From contig CM022376.1 in assembly GCA_011800155.1 (NCBI GenBank), positions 1,922,001-1,986,000 of the forward strand: a DNA stretch of 64,000 nucleotides, in the 5' to 3' direction. Below, piece by piece: positions 1-11,912 of this stretch. Each line of letters starts with the position of its first letter. Positions within the stretch are counted from its first letter, which is position 1. The position numbers and the translations under genes were made by a program. The notes below the pieces were generated by a model. It was given only the letters and a program-made list of their open reading frames with translations, had not been told where the DNA came from and did no database searches. Source of the stretch: Flammulina velutipes. Its lineage: Eukaryota; Basidiomycota; Agaricomycetes; Agaricales; Physalacriaceae.

Positions 1-340
1 ACATCAAACGATCACGCCTCTCACAGGATGTGAAATTCACATCTTTCCTCCTTCCACTTCCACGCGTCAAGCCTAGTTATGTTTCATTGTTTTATCGTTA
101 TGGCGATTACAGATCACCATGTCACTGCATGCTACCGACTTTATTGTCCCGCTTGCAGTGACGAGGTATTGGTGCTTGTTCTAGGACAATGCATGCCCTT
201 GTTCTGCAGTACTGCAAAATTTTATTATAGGACATGGACAAGGGCTCAGTACACCCACACTTTCTAAAGACAAAAGCTTTTGTCTTGGTCACAGGTTATA
301 ACACTCTCACCAGAGCTTCCAAACATGTACGCTTCTCAGA
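1..340. other. no gene recognised (left edge)
   Basis: No convincing coding exon, RNA gene or repeat was found here. Short open frames exist on the + strand but lack codon continuity or splice signals. The stretch probably holds the upstream region of the small + strand gene beginning near 341. Confidence 0.4.
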
Positions 341-879
341 ATGTCTACTACGCAGGATGAGCGGCTCAACGACGAATTCCTCGCCTCTTTTATTCTGTCT
401 GTTGTCAAGAATGTCACCTCAGATCCCCCCAGCGTTCTGGTATCAATTATTGCGCGTCAATTCCAAAGGTAGAGTGTCTCGTTTGGTTTCTGACTGCATT
501 CAGATTGTTGCTGAAATGAGATTTAACAAGGTCTGCTCACACTATTCGCTCGTACTTCAGTACCGTAGATCACAACGGAGAACACGAAGTTTCCGCTCCT
601 CTCGACGATGGTACAGGTCGTCCTATTAGAGACATATCTCTACGGCCTGCTCTCGTCCGCGGGAGGGAAGGCCATATCTGGACGGTAGAGGACTTCTCAT
701 CCATCGTATCCAACCTCATCCTTCAAGCGCGCCAGCTAGAATCCAATTCTCATGTAGGACAACGGCCTCCATCACCATCATCTGGCAAGCGCGCCACACA
801 ACCGGTCAGGACGACTTTATCGACAACGAGGATCGCTCCGTCTCGCCACAAACGTCGGTGGCGCAGCCAATCAACTTGA
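341..879 (+). CDS. small hypothetical protein
   Basis: Proposed two-exon gene, exons 341-468 and 561-879, about 148 aa. The ATG at 341 opens a frame rich in polar residues. A 92-nt GT-AG intron (469-560) keeps the frame; a shorter intron with a micro-exon was tested and runs into a stop. The second exon gives a hydrophilic frame ending in an Arg/Ser-rich basic tail with the stop at 877-879. No domain is recognised. The intron is longer than the ~50 nt usual elsewhere in this window, so the model is tentative; it may be a decayed or misassembled gene. Confidence 0.35.
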
Positions 880-1446
880 ACACAGCCTACACGAGCAACA
901 TTCCTTATCACTTCCAACTTCTACTCTTACCACCCACGTTCCCACAAATCCAGCACGTCCTAAATGCTCCAGTAAATTTTTCTGCGAAGCTACATACCCT
1001 CAACATTCTTTACTCTCTTCCATCCTTCCAAATTTCTGAAGTCTCTATCTCTATTCTTTCAGGCTTGTCTGTGTCTGACTCGGAGTCCATCACCAAGTTC
1101 CTGCATTCTATTTCTTGTATTCACGCTGGCTCAATTTTTATCAAGTGATCTCTCTAATTTCCGAAGAAGCACTACTCTCCAGTCATAGCAATGTCTATTA
1201 TGTGTGTCCTTGAGCTCGAATCATTGCGCCACACAAAGCTGTGGACATCGAATCTGGATATAGGCTGCAAGATTACCTGGAGAGTATATATAGGACCTAG
1301 ATTACGACGCAGAATAACATAGTACATCTGTTTTGCCTGGAACTTCGCGCTCTTCATGTGTTTTGCTTACCGTACAAAATATGCATGTGTAACGTTCGAA
1401 ACAGAATACTTTCGCCCTAATGGTAAAACACTACATCATAAATTTC
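880..1446. other. intergenic, nothing recognised
   Basis: Space between the 3' ends of two convergent genes. Only short uncorrelated open frames are visible. One copy of the octamer TGTGGCGC (reverse strand, 1226-1233) is present; this word is strongly repeated through the window. Confidence 0.4.
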
Positions 1447-2992
1447 TCAGTAAAATCGTATGCTAGTTGGGTCTTTACCATCCACCAACCGCCGATGTAC
1501 GATACTACTCGTGAAAGAGGACCACTAGAAGGTATCATGAGCATCAAGACCTCAACGAGAAGAAGGAAACATACCCCATTGCCAACAAACACAGCCGCTC
1601 TTCTTGCAATCTCCATATCAATAGCCATAGCGACCTCTTTCTGCTCTACCGTCTCCAATAGCAAATCCCTACTCGTCCTAATCGTTGGCCACCCGTCCAT
1701 CTTCAACGCTACTAGAAGCTGATCCAGCCATTCCCCCTTCTCATTCGTCAAGAGATACATGACGTCCGTCACACCCTTGTACTCCTTCCGCGCCTGGCTG
1801 ATTCGTGCCACCACGTCATTTATGTCCGGTAAGCAACGTCGCATGTATATGGCGATGTTATCCGGAGTATTCTCGCCCCATGAACTGCCTGGCGGAGGCG
1901 TAAAAGCATCAGGAAGGAAATCAAGCTGGTTCCAGCCATAGAAAGTCGAGCTCCACGTCGCAAAGTGCTTGCATGCACCCTCGTAGTCGCCTCGCCGAAT
2001 ATGCATGGCGAGCACGCGATCGTACGTACTGTGGCCAACTTTAATCGACGGGCGGGGTCCGCGAGGAAGGAACAGATATTCGTTGCGTTCCACCGCTGCT
2101 CTTATAACCGGCGATGGGCCGAGAAGGCGAGAGACAGGCGATTTGGAGAAGCTGTCCCAGATGGAGAGTAGCCTGGAGTTTCCCCAGAGCCAGAGGTCGA
2201 ACGTTTGTGGGAATCTGTCCTCGGGAGAAGGTAGGATTTCGACGCATCGGTCTGGCATGTCGCGCAACGTCTTAGCCCATTTGTCGAAGATGACGTTCCC
2301 TTCTGCCCACTCGATGCCTTGTTTGACGTCTGAGCTGTTAACGTATCGTCGTTCAGAGGGAGGGCAGACAACGTCGAACCATTCGTTAGAGATGGAGCGC
2401 GGCGTGTCGTCGTCCCAATCCCAAGATCCACCTGCGACAGGCCCGGACAAGAGTGCGTTGAGTGGCGTATGAGGAGGCCATTGTCTGTCCGCTAATTCGT
2501 CGTCGTAGAACTTCCAAGGGTAATGTTTGGCCTCCCATTCAAAGTAGGGGAATACGAAACCTCGTCGTGATTCGTGGGCTAGATGAGCGTTCATCAATCT
2601 GTCAAGAAGTTGAGATCGACAGTATAGGTAAAAACAAAGAAGATTCACAGTTCCGTGAGCACGTTATTCCAGCCCAAGTTTTGTGCTTGGTTTTGAAATC
2701 GCAAGTAGCGCGCAGTAGGTCCGTCGGGAAGCGGTAAACTAAGGTCGTGCTGCGGTAGGCGTTCTTCATACTTCCTCAGCCACTCCCATGTCGGAGGCTC
2801 TTCGGTGCGTAGCGGAGGTCGTTGCTTGGGTATATCTATGTGTTGTACAGGCTCCTGCCTTCTCCACAGTACGTACAGCCCCACAACACCGAGTGTTATT
2901 ACAACCAGCAGCCTTCTTTTCGTGAAGAAGAATCGCCAGTCACACGTCCTGCGGGACTGCGACGGAGAGTGCTGCAACCATCTTTCAGTCAT
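1447..2992 (-). CDS. GDP-fucose protein O-fucosyltransferase-like type II membrane protein
   Basis: Three exons on the minus strand: 2649-2992, 1575-2598 and 1447-1524, giving 481 aa. The two introns are 50 nt each with GT-AG ends. The N-terminus has a basic cluster and one hydrophobic segment (about residues 27-43), as in Golgi type II glycosyltransferases. The central region carries the HIRRGDY motif typical of fucosyltransferase-like proteins that bind GDP-fucose, and the short last exon supplies a conserved SSFTSSI tail just after a GNG turn. By family it is expected to transfer fucose or a related sugar in the secretory pathway; acceptor and donor cannot be read from the sequence. A degraded second copy lies at 62348-63542 and confirms the intron positions. 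The class is fairly secure, the substrate is not. Confidence 0.75.
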
Positions 2993-3280
2993 GATGGGGA
3001 AGAGAGAGAGACAAGTATTCAGTTTTCAAACATTTTGTTCATCATGGTGGACGATCAAACCACGGTACCTGATCGAGATCATTAACAGCGTTCCCGTGTG
3101 GCTGTGCTCAAGCGGGATCGCAATTTCCATTTTCCAGCTTCTTGGAACGAACGACGCGAGGATACCAAGTATGTACGTAAGGCTCGATAGTAGTAGTGAA
3201 GTAAAATATAAGTAAGTAATCGTGAATAATAACAGCGCAATACATAAATAAAATTCAAATAGATTCAAATCGGTGGCAGA

Positions 3281-4447
3281 TCACTTCGAAGACCAACGAT
3301 CCCACCGCAAGTCGCGCCTCAGATGTAACTGACATTCTAGCTTTCCTTCATGAGCCCAAAATATCTCCAACCCCCGGAACGCCACAAACCCATCCATCAT
3401 ATCGATCTGCCTCGCCACGCGATCATCCTCGACGTCTTTTCGCTCACGACTGCGAAGAGACATTCTCTTGGTCATGTTTGCCCATATCGTGTTGCTTTCC
3501 TCCAAAGGCATCTTCTTCCTGTTCTGCTTTAGTGGCTCGTGGAACCTCGCGTGAATGGCCGTCAGCACGTCGAGGATGGTAGCTGTCCCCGGTAGCCGAA
3601 TCACGTCGAACCACGGATGAGTGTGGATGTTTATAGAGGTTGCTTGAGGACATGCCAGTTGACCAAGATGCTCCGCCAAAGGAACAGGTGACAATGCAGA
3701 TAAAGAGATCGTGTTCTCCGACGGCGCATTAAAGAGTGACCACGATAGAGGTCGTCTCAGATCAAGATCCACGTGGAGGAAAGAGGTGGAAGGTGGACTT
3801 GGAGGCTGGGGGAGCGCAGATGCCATTGCTCGCAAATCGAATGAATCAACACTGTGGCGCGCGTGCGAACGTTTGTGCTTTGACTTGTGGGCCTCCTCGG
3901 AAGGGAGGCTGCTGTCGGACTTCCTCTTCCTTCTCAAAGGCTTAGAGGGAGGGGGAGATGATGTCCGAAGGGGCGGCTCGGGGGCGGGGGTGGTAGGAGA
4001 AGGAGGTATTGCCAGGACGTCGGTATTCCTATCCCAGCCAGCGGGCGTCGCATATACTGGCATAGGAGGAGGGTGATTCTTCTTGGTGACCAGGGATTCG
4101 GCAGCGAAACCAACAACATATTGATTCTCACCGCGACGTCCAGCGTCTGGGTTGGGCGAACGGGAAGGCTTGTAAACATTGGCCAGCGGCGGACGAGGGG
4201 AGCGGTACGGATGGGCACGAGATTTACCTGTGTCGTTGCGTCAGAACTTTTACTCGTCTACAGGAATAATTCACATACCTATATCGTCCTGGTTCAGTTG
4301 GATGATCCTCTTGAGAATCGGAGTAGGTGGCCCGCTCGTCCGGTGCTGTGGCTTGAAGATAGGCTTACAATTCAAAGCATCGGTACTAGAAATCGGAAAA
4401 AACATGTCAGACCCGAACTGGACTTTCGGCGATAGAGAGAGGGCCAT
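3281..4447 (-). CDS. DUF6699 domain protein
   Basis: Two exons: 4279-4447 and 3281-4227, separated by a 51-nt intron, giving 371 aa. The start at 4447 was preferred over an in-frame ATG at 4552 because it has a purine at -3 and G at +4; the longer form would add 35 residues. The N-terminal half is a low-complexity Pro/Ser-rich linker with a basic KRKSD-type stretch that could be a nuclear signal. The C-terminal ~170 residues match the DUF6699 layout: a tryptophan-rich start, a 'HPWFDVIRLPG' strand, a helix with 'TILDVLTAIHARF', a 'GFVAFRGLEIFWAHEG' segment and a terminal LHLRRD strand. This domain is widespread in Agaricomycetes and has no assigned biochemical role. Lies 288 bp upstream of the glycosyltransferase start in the same orientation. 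Confidence 0.75.
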
Positions 4448-4996
4448 TTCGAATGCGCCACAGATAAGAGAAGATGCCCAGAAGTTATTGATTTGAAGGG
4501 TACGAGTGATGATGATGGAAGAACGAAGAAAAAGGGCCACTGAAAAGCGCATTTAAGTATCCCAAGTAATAGCGACAAAGCAAAGTCACAGTGGCCAATA
4601 ATTGTTCTTCTTTGTGAGCGACAAATCACGTGAGACAGTCACGTCGTTCTTGGACCGTCGAGGGCGCAGCAACGAACAAAGGACAAATGTTGCGAGGGCG
4701 GGTATAGACAATGAATAAATCTTTGCTGCGACGCGTAGGGCGGTCCAGGCGGTTTCAAGTAAGCTAAACTGGTAACGTCTGGTTAATCGGAGTGCGACGC
4801 GATGTCCTCGAGGCGCATCAGAGCTTTCGAATAATCACGTCGTGTCCTCCGCGCAGAGTGCACGAGGATTCGATACATTGTCGAGAATGACAAGTGGGGC
4901 TCTGTATGAAATGTTGAGTTATCTTCCCGCAGACATAAGAAAAGTTTATTGGGGTTTATGCATTATTGCGCGTTAAACAACATCGCTGTAGCGTAA
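4448..4996. other. intergenic: promoter region of DUF6699 gene and 3' flank of DUF6535 gene
   Basis: About 550 bp between two minus-strand genes. It should contain the promoter of the DUF6699 gene and the 3' UTR of the DUF6535 gene. One reverse-strand TGTGGCGC octamer lies at 4455-4462, just upstream of the DUF6699 start. No exon or repeat was recognised. Confidence 0.4.
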
Positions 4997-7972
4997 TCAG
5001 AGCCTCTTGCTCTCCATAATAACTGTGTTAGAATCATTGAGTGGCGGCGGATGCTGAGAGAAGAGTTCAGAAACATGAAGATGTAGAGGAAGGAGGCAAA
5101 GAACATACATGCGCCTTTGATGTAGCATTGACTGGCGCGCACGTCTCCTTCCCCGCTTCCGAACTACGCATATTCACCTCGATTACCAATTCCTTTAGGT
5201 CCTGGTACGTTCCATATCGAAGAAGCGTCCGATAGTTAACGGGATCGTGTCCTGCACATCCATTAGCATGATACTCATAAGCTACCTTTCCTGCCTCGGA
5301 CTCCAGAAAAGTAGAAAGAGCTTTGCCACACTCTGCCCAAGTCGTTTCCCCAACAGCGCTCGCCAAGATCTCCAATATCTTCCTCCGATCTGCGTCCGCA
5401 AGCAGGATAAGTTTGGAGATTTGCAAGATTTTCGGAGGCGTCAGGTAACGTAGGGTTTCTTGGTACTCCGAAGGCGCCACATACTTGAGAACGTCCAAGC
5501 CATGAACGTATGCATGAGCCAAAAACGGATAGCTGAGGTCGTAGGTGGATTCTCGAGGAATCGCTGGATGGGGAACAATCTCCCTTGACGAAAGTAGGTC
5601 CTCGATTTCCTCAAGCCATTCCCGTTCACGCAACATTTCGTAAACGTCGGCGGACATGTGGGGCACGGAAGACACCAGGAAGTTCAGTATATCGGTAATG
5701 AGAGGGGAAGGCAGCCTGGTAGATGGTGTAAAAGCGATTTCCAAAATGTCCTCTATGATGGTTGGAGTGAGGAGATGACGCATATGTTGCTGAAGGTTTA
5801 TATCAAGAGAAAAGGCTCGGAAGAGAAATAGGCATGTGTCCATCTTTTGGCCAAGTGTCAGTGTGTCGGTGTCGAGGAAGTCATCCTCGAAGAGAACATC
5901 GAGTAGTGCGTCAAACAAGGGCAAGATGATATCTGGGTATTGAGTGACGGGATCCTCATAGATCGGATGCCGTAGACCGACGATGGCTTCGATATGTTGC
6001 CACAAAGTGTTCCTCCAAGTCTCCTGAGCCCGGATGGAAGGGGATATCATGAGGTTAAGTTGGATAGCAATATCAGACGGGAGATCGGCAGGGAATCGTC
6101 GGAGAGAGGGATCGTATTCATGTAGGATTATCTTTGTGAAAGAAGGGAACATGAAGTTTCGAATCGCGAGTCCTAAGGGCATGGCCGTTTCGGTGCCCTC
6201 AGCATCGAGGATGGTCAAGGGACAATCTTCCAGGCCGCGTTGAGGATACACGAAGGTGAATGTGACGAGTTCCTTTCGAGATAGGCCGTAGTTGGTAGTT
6301 TTGTCACAATGAGCTTCAAGCAGCATAGGGATGATGGCATTCCAGATTGCCGAGCCCTCTACTTCCACATCCAACCATCCAGAACCTTCATACAACGCAC
6401 TCGCCATGATCAGAGCCCATGAAAGAACATCCATATTGACGGTCGGATTAACGAGTTGAGCGCGGAGGAATTCAGCTGCCTCCAGGGCATATTTATGAGA
6501 ATTGGCCAGAGTTGATAGACGCCGGTCGCCTGGCTCCGGCGCAGAGAAGCAACGCGGAAGGGCAAAGCCGTCTTCGATCCTCGAGAGCGCTCGAAAGAGG
6601 CGTTCGTAGACCGGTCTCTCTGCGACACGCTGTTGAATAGACACCATGGTGCTTGCCATGACGTCCTTCAACAATGGGATGCTATTGCGAATAGCATCGG
6701 AATCTCGTAGAGGAAGATTGCTGACAGCCTGCATGACAGCGCGTTGGACGGATGAATTGGACGATTCGTCGAATAGCCACGAGAGGCATTGGATATCGAT
6801 GTTGCTTGCGTCGGAGTGAATTTGCGATTCCTCCAAAGCCTTGAGCGGTAGTGGCTCCGAGGATGGTGCGCCGTACTTCTTGAGCATGTACTCTTCGTAT
6901 GTGAGAGGATATGGAGGCTCGATGGGAGGAGTGAACCAACGCCTGACGGGCTCTAAACGGCACCACAAGTACCGATAGAACGAGTGAGAGTGTAGGGTCA
7001 ACGGGGTCTTGTACGGACAGTTGGGTTTGAGGAGTGGAAGAAGATTCGTGACGATGTAGAAACTGAAAGCAATGAATGTGATTCCACCGACGATGCTAGC
7101 CATCGTCGTATTGAGGGAGCATATGAATGACGTGAGTCCAGCGAAGAAAGCTCCGAGAGAGATGTGTAGGAGTATGGGGAGGAGTTCGATGATGACAGGG
7201 ACATGCCAGCTCTGCAAACCCATGTACTTGAACTGTCGGATGTGGTTATGTTCGTGGGGAGTGGCAGAGGTAATGGACATGTATTGATGGATCCATTGTT
7301 TCGCCACTGCAGCTATGAGCGCGGTCGTTAGACTCAGTGCAAGACTGGCGAACCACAGGCCATGGACCCATATGCCCGAGCGGTTAGGTACAAAGGAATT
7401 AGGAGTGTCGCAGGAGCGAACAACGCTGAAGGTACTGTCGGAGCCCTTGACGGCTGATGCCCGAATGAGCTCGGAGACTTCATTCATCCTGGACGAGTGG
7501 AGTTCGTTGTAGTTTGGTTGTAGGATCCGGTAGGTATGAGACACAAAGGTTGTCGTGATGGCTGAAAGCAGTCCAGCCTATACCAACCAATTGAGCTAAT
7601 GTCGAAATGATAGTAGAAAACTTACGAAAACTATCAACACGTCCAGTGCGTCTCTCCAGTCCTCGACCATTTCAACGTCGAATTTGCCACATTTGTCAAG
7701 GAAAACGTTCCAAATTTTTGACATGGATCCCATTCCGGTGAGCTCGTTGTTGTCGGGGTCTTTCCGTTCGTAGTCCAATGGGTCGTCGGCTGTGTGGCAG
7801 TAATGTAATCAACAAATGCGAACATAGAATGACTACGGTGCTTACCACTCTGAAGAAATGTTCCTGGCATTGCAACAGTGGTTTCAGAGCCGTGAAACTC
7901 ATCGGTATCTGAGGCGTTGGAGACGTAAAGGGTAATGTCGGTACTCTTGGGAGGAGAAGGGGAGTGTGCCAT
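4997..7972 (-). CDS. DUF6535 membrane protein (paralogue 1)
   Basis: Four exons: 7846-7972, 7626-7789, 5109-7577 and 4997-5053, about 938 aa. Introns are 56, 48 and 55 nt. The domain spans exons 1-3: a DYERK..P.N segment, then 'KIWNVFLDKCGKFDVEMVEDWRDALDVL', then hydrophobic helices (AGLLSAITTTFV, a tryptophan-rich GLWFASLALSLTTALIA and two further membrane segments around VIIELLPILLHISLG and IVGGITFIAF). The remaining ~600 residues are helical without a known fold. DUF6535 is an abundant Agaricomycete family of unknown function, presumably in membranes. The last 55-nt intron is inferred; without it the protein ends at 5067. A paralogue with the same exon boundaries lies at 17681-20634. Confidence 0.8.
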
Positions 7973-8870
7973 CGTGGCGGAAGAATAAGATTGAGTGCCA
8001 TACACAGCTGACAATTGTTCCTTTATGTAGGTACAGTCGGGGTATTGTTCCTCGGTTGGAAGAATAGTGTCTTGCCGAAGCGTTGATTGCCTGTAGAATC
8101 AGACTCGTACTGCATTCGGGACAAGGGCATCTTCGACCTGCAGTTCGAATGTTGGTTGCCAGATATGCAGAGCACTGTGTGTATGGCGAGAGTATCGTTT
8201 ATTGAGGTAACTTCAAGGACGGATGGTGGTCGTTGTGTACAACGTAAAATCTAGAGGATGCATCGAAAATGCGGAACATCGGCCCGTTACTTCTTGTTTT
8301 TGTCTCACCACCAGCCTGCTAACACTGACAGCACCAAGTTCCATACTATGCATACACTGTCTCCAGAAGAATGTGATACATGCAGGCTGGTGACATACTA
8401 CTATCATCCTCATATCTTTGCAGCGACTTCGATAGCCCGGAGACGGCCTTTAACGTGCTCTTTAACGTGCATCTAATTATTACTTACGAACGCTAGAGTA
8501 TGCTCTCTTGGTTACTCCCTCTCATACGAGAAAAACTCTTCTGCGTAATCGTGGACTATCAGCTTGTTTGGAAGCACATTTACGAATGTGGCGCGGCCTA
8601 GTACCACGTTGCCACCATTCCCTTTTCGGACTTTCTCACGCTTGTCCCAGTCTCCTTGCGATGCTTCGATTTCGCCTCTTCGCCTCTTACTTTCGCGTTC
8701 TTTTCTCTTCCTTCGCTGTCGTTTATGCTCGCCATTCACGCCATTCACTCATTCTGACACTCATTCGCGTCTTCATGATTGCTTTTCTGCTCGCATTGTA
8801 ACCAGTGAGTTCGGTGGACAGCGAGAACGACGTGCGGAACGTTTACTGACGTCTTTGCAGCGATTTTTCA
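7973..8870. other. divergent intergenic region between DUF6535 gene and KRE6-type gene
   Basis: About 900 bp between two divergently transcribed genes. It includes the upstream region of DUF6535 paralogue 1, with a block shared with the other paralogue (8118-8139), and that of the + strand beta-glucan synthesis gene. A TGTGGCGC octamer is at 8587-8594, 277 bp upstream of the latter's ATG. Pyrimidine-rich stretches around 8640-8760 are typical of fungal core promoters. No exon was recognised. Confidence 0.45.
8118..8139 (-). promoter_or_regulatory. conserved upstream block shared by the two DUF6535 genes (copy 1)
   Basis: A 22-nt stretch identical to 20825-20846 lies 146 bp upstream of the DUF6535 paralogue 1 start. 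In gene orientation it contains an ATG followed by CCCTTGTCCC, so both loci could start a short upstream ORF beginning Met-Pro-Leu-Ser that stops before the main ATG. The surrounding sequence has diverged. It could be a conserved transcription element, a uORF start or simply a residue of the duplication. Confidence 0.4.
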
Positions 8871-11005
8871 ATGTCTGACTCCCTACGACCCACCAGCGCC
8901 GGCTCAGACGCAGACGCGTCGTCCAACAGATCCTCCATGGTGCTGTACGACACTTTGCCGCCACCGCAGTCGATTCTCCCGCATATCTCGTCCTCTTCGT
9001 CTTCCGTTCGCTCAAGCGACCGCGATTCCAAGTACCCAGGCGCCAAAGTGAACGATAAGATGATGCCATACGTCTACGCGCCAGTTGGAATGCAATACAC
9101 GGACGACGACGACGACGACATCCTGGGCCTGGAGCTGGGGCAGACCAAGACGTTCCCGTGGCGCGGTGTTGTCAACGTTTCGGTCCTCTTCCTGATCATC
9201 GCAGCACTCCTTTTCGTCTTTATATTCTACCCCATCATCGTGTATTATCACCACTCACCGCGCACGGAGGCTGTGGTTAACAACGTGCAAGTAAATATGA
9301 CGGGTCAAGTCCCGGAGTTTATAGGTATGTCGCCTCTTCTTCTTCGTCCTAATCTCAACCTGATTTTCTCCAAGGCATGCCATCACCCGTGGACAAAGAC
9401 ACCCCGCACGACGCTCGATCTCGTACAGGCTTCGATGGGGAGGACTATGTTCTTGTCTTTTCTGACGAGTTCAACACCCCAGATCGCACCTTCTATCCAG
9501 GCCAAGACCCGTACTGGGAGGCGGTAGATCTCTGGTACGGTGTTACAGCCGACCAAGAGTGGTATGATCCAAGCCAAATAACGACGCGGGACGGCAATTT
9601 GGTCATTACGATGGACTCTGTGGAGACTTTAGTGGCCGGACAGACACCTAGTGCGCGTTTAAACCTTCGACCTTCGTTTTGCTAACCTCTATCCAGACTC
9701 CACTGCGCCATTTACAGCCGCTCAGAACCATGACCTGAACTACCGGTCTGGAATGCTTCAATCCTGGAACAAATTCTGCTTCACTTCCGGATACATCGAA
9801 GTCTCCGTCATCCTTCCTGGCCCCAACGCTGACACCCAAGGATACTGGCCAGGCGTCTGGACAATGGGTAACCTTGCTCGCCCTGGATTTCGAGCCACTG
9901 CAGACGGATTATGGCCCTACACATACGACACCTGTGATCTCGGAACGTTCCCGAACCAGACACTCAAAGACAGATCCGGTCCCCCTGCCGCACTACACTC
10001 GGATAACTCGAGAGAAAAGTACAATTCAGAGCTTAGTTGGTTGAGCGGACAGAGGCTGAGCGCGTGCACATGCCCGAGCAGTGACCACCCGGGACCATAT
10101 TTGTCTTCCGAGGGCCGCTATCGTGGAAGAGGCTCGCCCGAAATCGATGTCCTAGAAGCGGAGAAGGACAAAGGGAATGACTTTGGTCATGTCGTCAGTC
10201 AAAGCGCCCAATTTGCACCATTTACGGCGGATTACCTCTTCCTCAGTGTGAGCTTTTCATCTTCCCCCGCTATGCTTTTACTCAGTGTTAGTAGGATACG
10301 GAAGACGAATGGAAGATCTTCGATCCTGCGTTGTCGAGGGCTAACACATATCATGGCTCGGCCGTTCAGCAAGCTGCTTCCTCTTTGACGCATGTGCCCG
10401 ATGATGGATTTGAAGGGCTTGGAGACCAGAGGCGCTTCGTCACGTATGGTAGGCCCCTCTTCATCTGGAAGACGTGCAGCTAAAACGAATTACAGGCTTT
10501 GAGTATTACGCGGACCCGAACGCTCGCGACGAAGGCTTCATTACGTGGATGGTCGACGGGAAGCCTGCAACTCGACTTGGAGCTAAAGCTATGGCTGCTG
10601 ATCCCGAAGGCTCTCAAGTAGGCGACAGGCTCATCTCGGAGGAACCTATGAGCATCGTCATAAACCTGGGCATTAGTGGTATGTCAACCTTTCTTCTGTT
10701 CGTCATTGGTGGTAGCTGAGCGTGATACCATAGCGGGATGGCAGGAAATAGATCTAACTACGATGACCTTCCCTGCGGAGATGCTAGTGGATTATGTTAG
10801 GGTATATCAACGGGAGTCTTCGATAAATGTCGGGTGCAACCCCAAGGCGTATCCAACGAGTGAGTACATCGACAGCCATTTAGATGCTTACATGAGTGAG
10901 TCTTTTATCCTCTATGCTGAACTTCTTACTGATGTCAATTCAGATGCGAACGTTACGACGTGGAAATGGGATATCCCAAGTAATTCTCTATGGGACGGAT
11001 GCTAA
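8871..11005 (+). CDS. Kre6/Skn1-family beta-glucan synthesis-associated protein (GH16)
   Basis: Seven exons: 8871-9324, 9375-9650, 9697-10247, 10295-10448, 10496-10678, 10734-10895, 10944-11005; 613 aa. All introns are 46-55 nt and GT-AG. A Ser-rich cytosolic N-terminus with an acidic run is followed by a single transmembrane helix (about 100-122) and a GH16 fold. The GH16 catalytic signature E-I-D-V-L-E is at about residues 391-396, with typical flanking motifs [18 protein letters not shown] and DYVRVYQ, and the family C-terminus ends in the expected GC. These type II Golgi/ER proteins are needed for cell-wall beta-1,6-glucan in yeasts; whether they cleave or transfer glucan is not settled. 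The ORF is intact and full length for the family. Confidence 0.9.
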
Positions 11006-11912
11006 TATGTAATACTTACGAACGCTAGGCTTTGACTCACGTACTTAATTCCCGACCATGTATCTGTTACCTTATCGCATTAGATTTTCCACGATATCGT
11101 CTCCAACCATGTTATAATTATTTGTTTGCAATGCAGTCAGATCTCAACTTGGAGCCCAAAGCCATCAGTTTGAATAGCTCTGATAGTATAGAGGTAACGA
11201 AGAATTGAACGCTGGTATATGGTACTAGAGTGTCAACAATCGTTCAAAGTTTATACGAGAGAAAATCCTTCTCCCACCAAAAGGTAATGTGGCGCAATTT
11301 AATTATTTGTTCAGATAAATCCTCATATCCAGGAGAACGATAAACCGAGCTTCCGAAGCTATCTCGCAGTATTTTATCAATGAGACATTGCCATTAGCTT
11401 TTGTATCATTACAAAGGTCGTCTCAATTGGGGAAAACTTAAGAGGCATTACTTATCTGGACTCTGGGAGAGCCAAAGTCCATTAGTGTGTACACCTCGGT
11501 CTGTGTGAGCAAATGATTATTGATACTAGTGTAAGATACTGAAAGGCTACCGATATCTCATATCCTGTAAAAGAGAGATCATTCCTTCCATTAGAATGAA
11601 ATGTGGCGCAATGGTGGTACCTTAGTTGTGATGGATATCAAGTAGAAGCTGTTCTTTAACTTGCTTGCGCCGCACTTATTTAGATATTTTGAAAAATTTT
11701 CGTTGCATCCCATCCCATCTACTACTTATCCCATTTACATCTTTACGGATTTGAGGCTCAGGATATGTCGGAATCTTCATAGCGGACATGTTGAGCTTAC
11801 ACGAGCCCGAAGGAGACATGATACTCGTACATAGTCAAAGGTACAGGTGTCAGGAATACAGAATAGTGTTATGGGAGCTACATACAACGACCCAAAAAGG
11901 TTCACCGACTGA
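11006..11912. other. intergenic between convergent genes
   Basis: About 900 bp between the 3' ends of the KRE6-type and RTT106 genes, more AT-rich than its surroundings. No exon or terminal repeat was recognised. Two TGTGGCGC octamers in the same orientation occur at 11288-11295 and 11602-11609, each preceded by an A-rich context and followed by an AAT-like word, so the stretch may include a short diverged duplication. Confidence 0.4.
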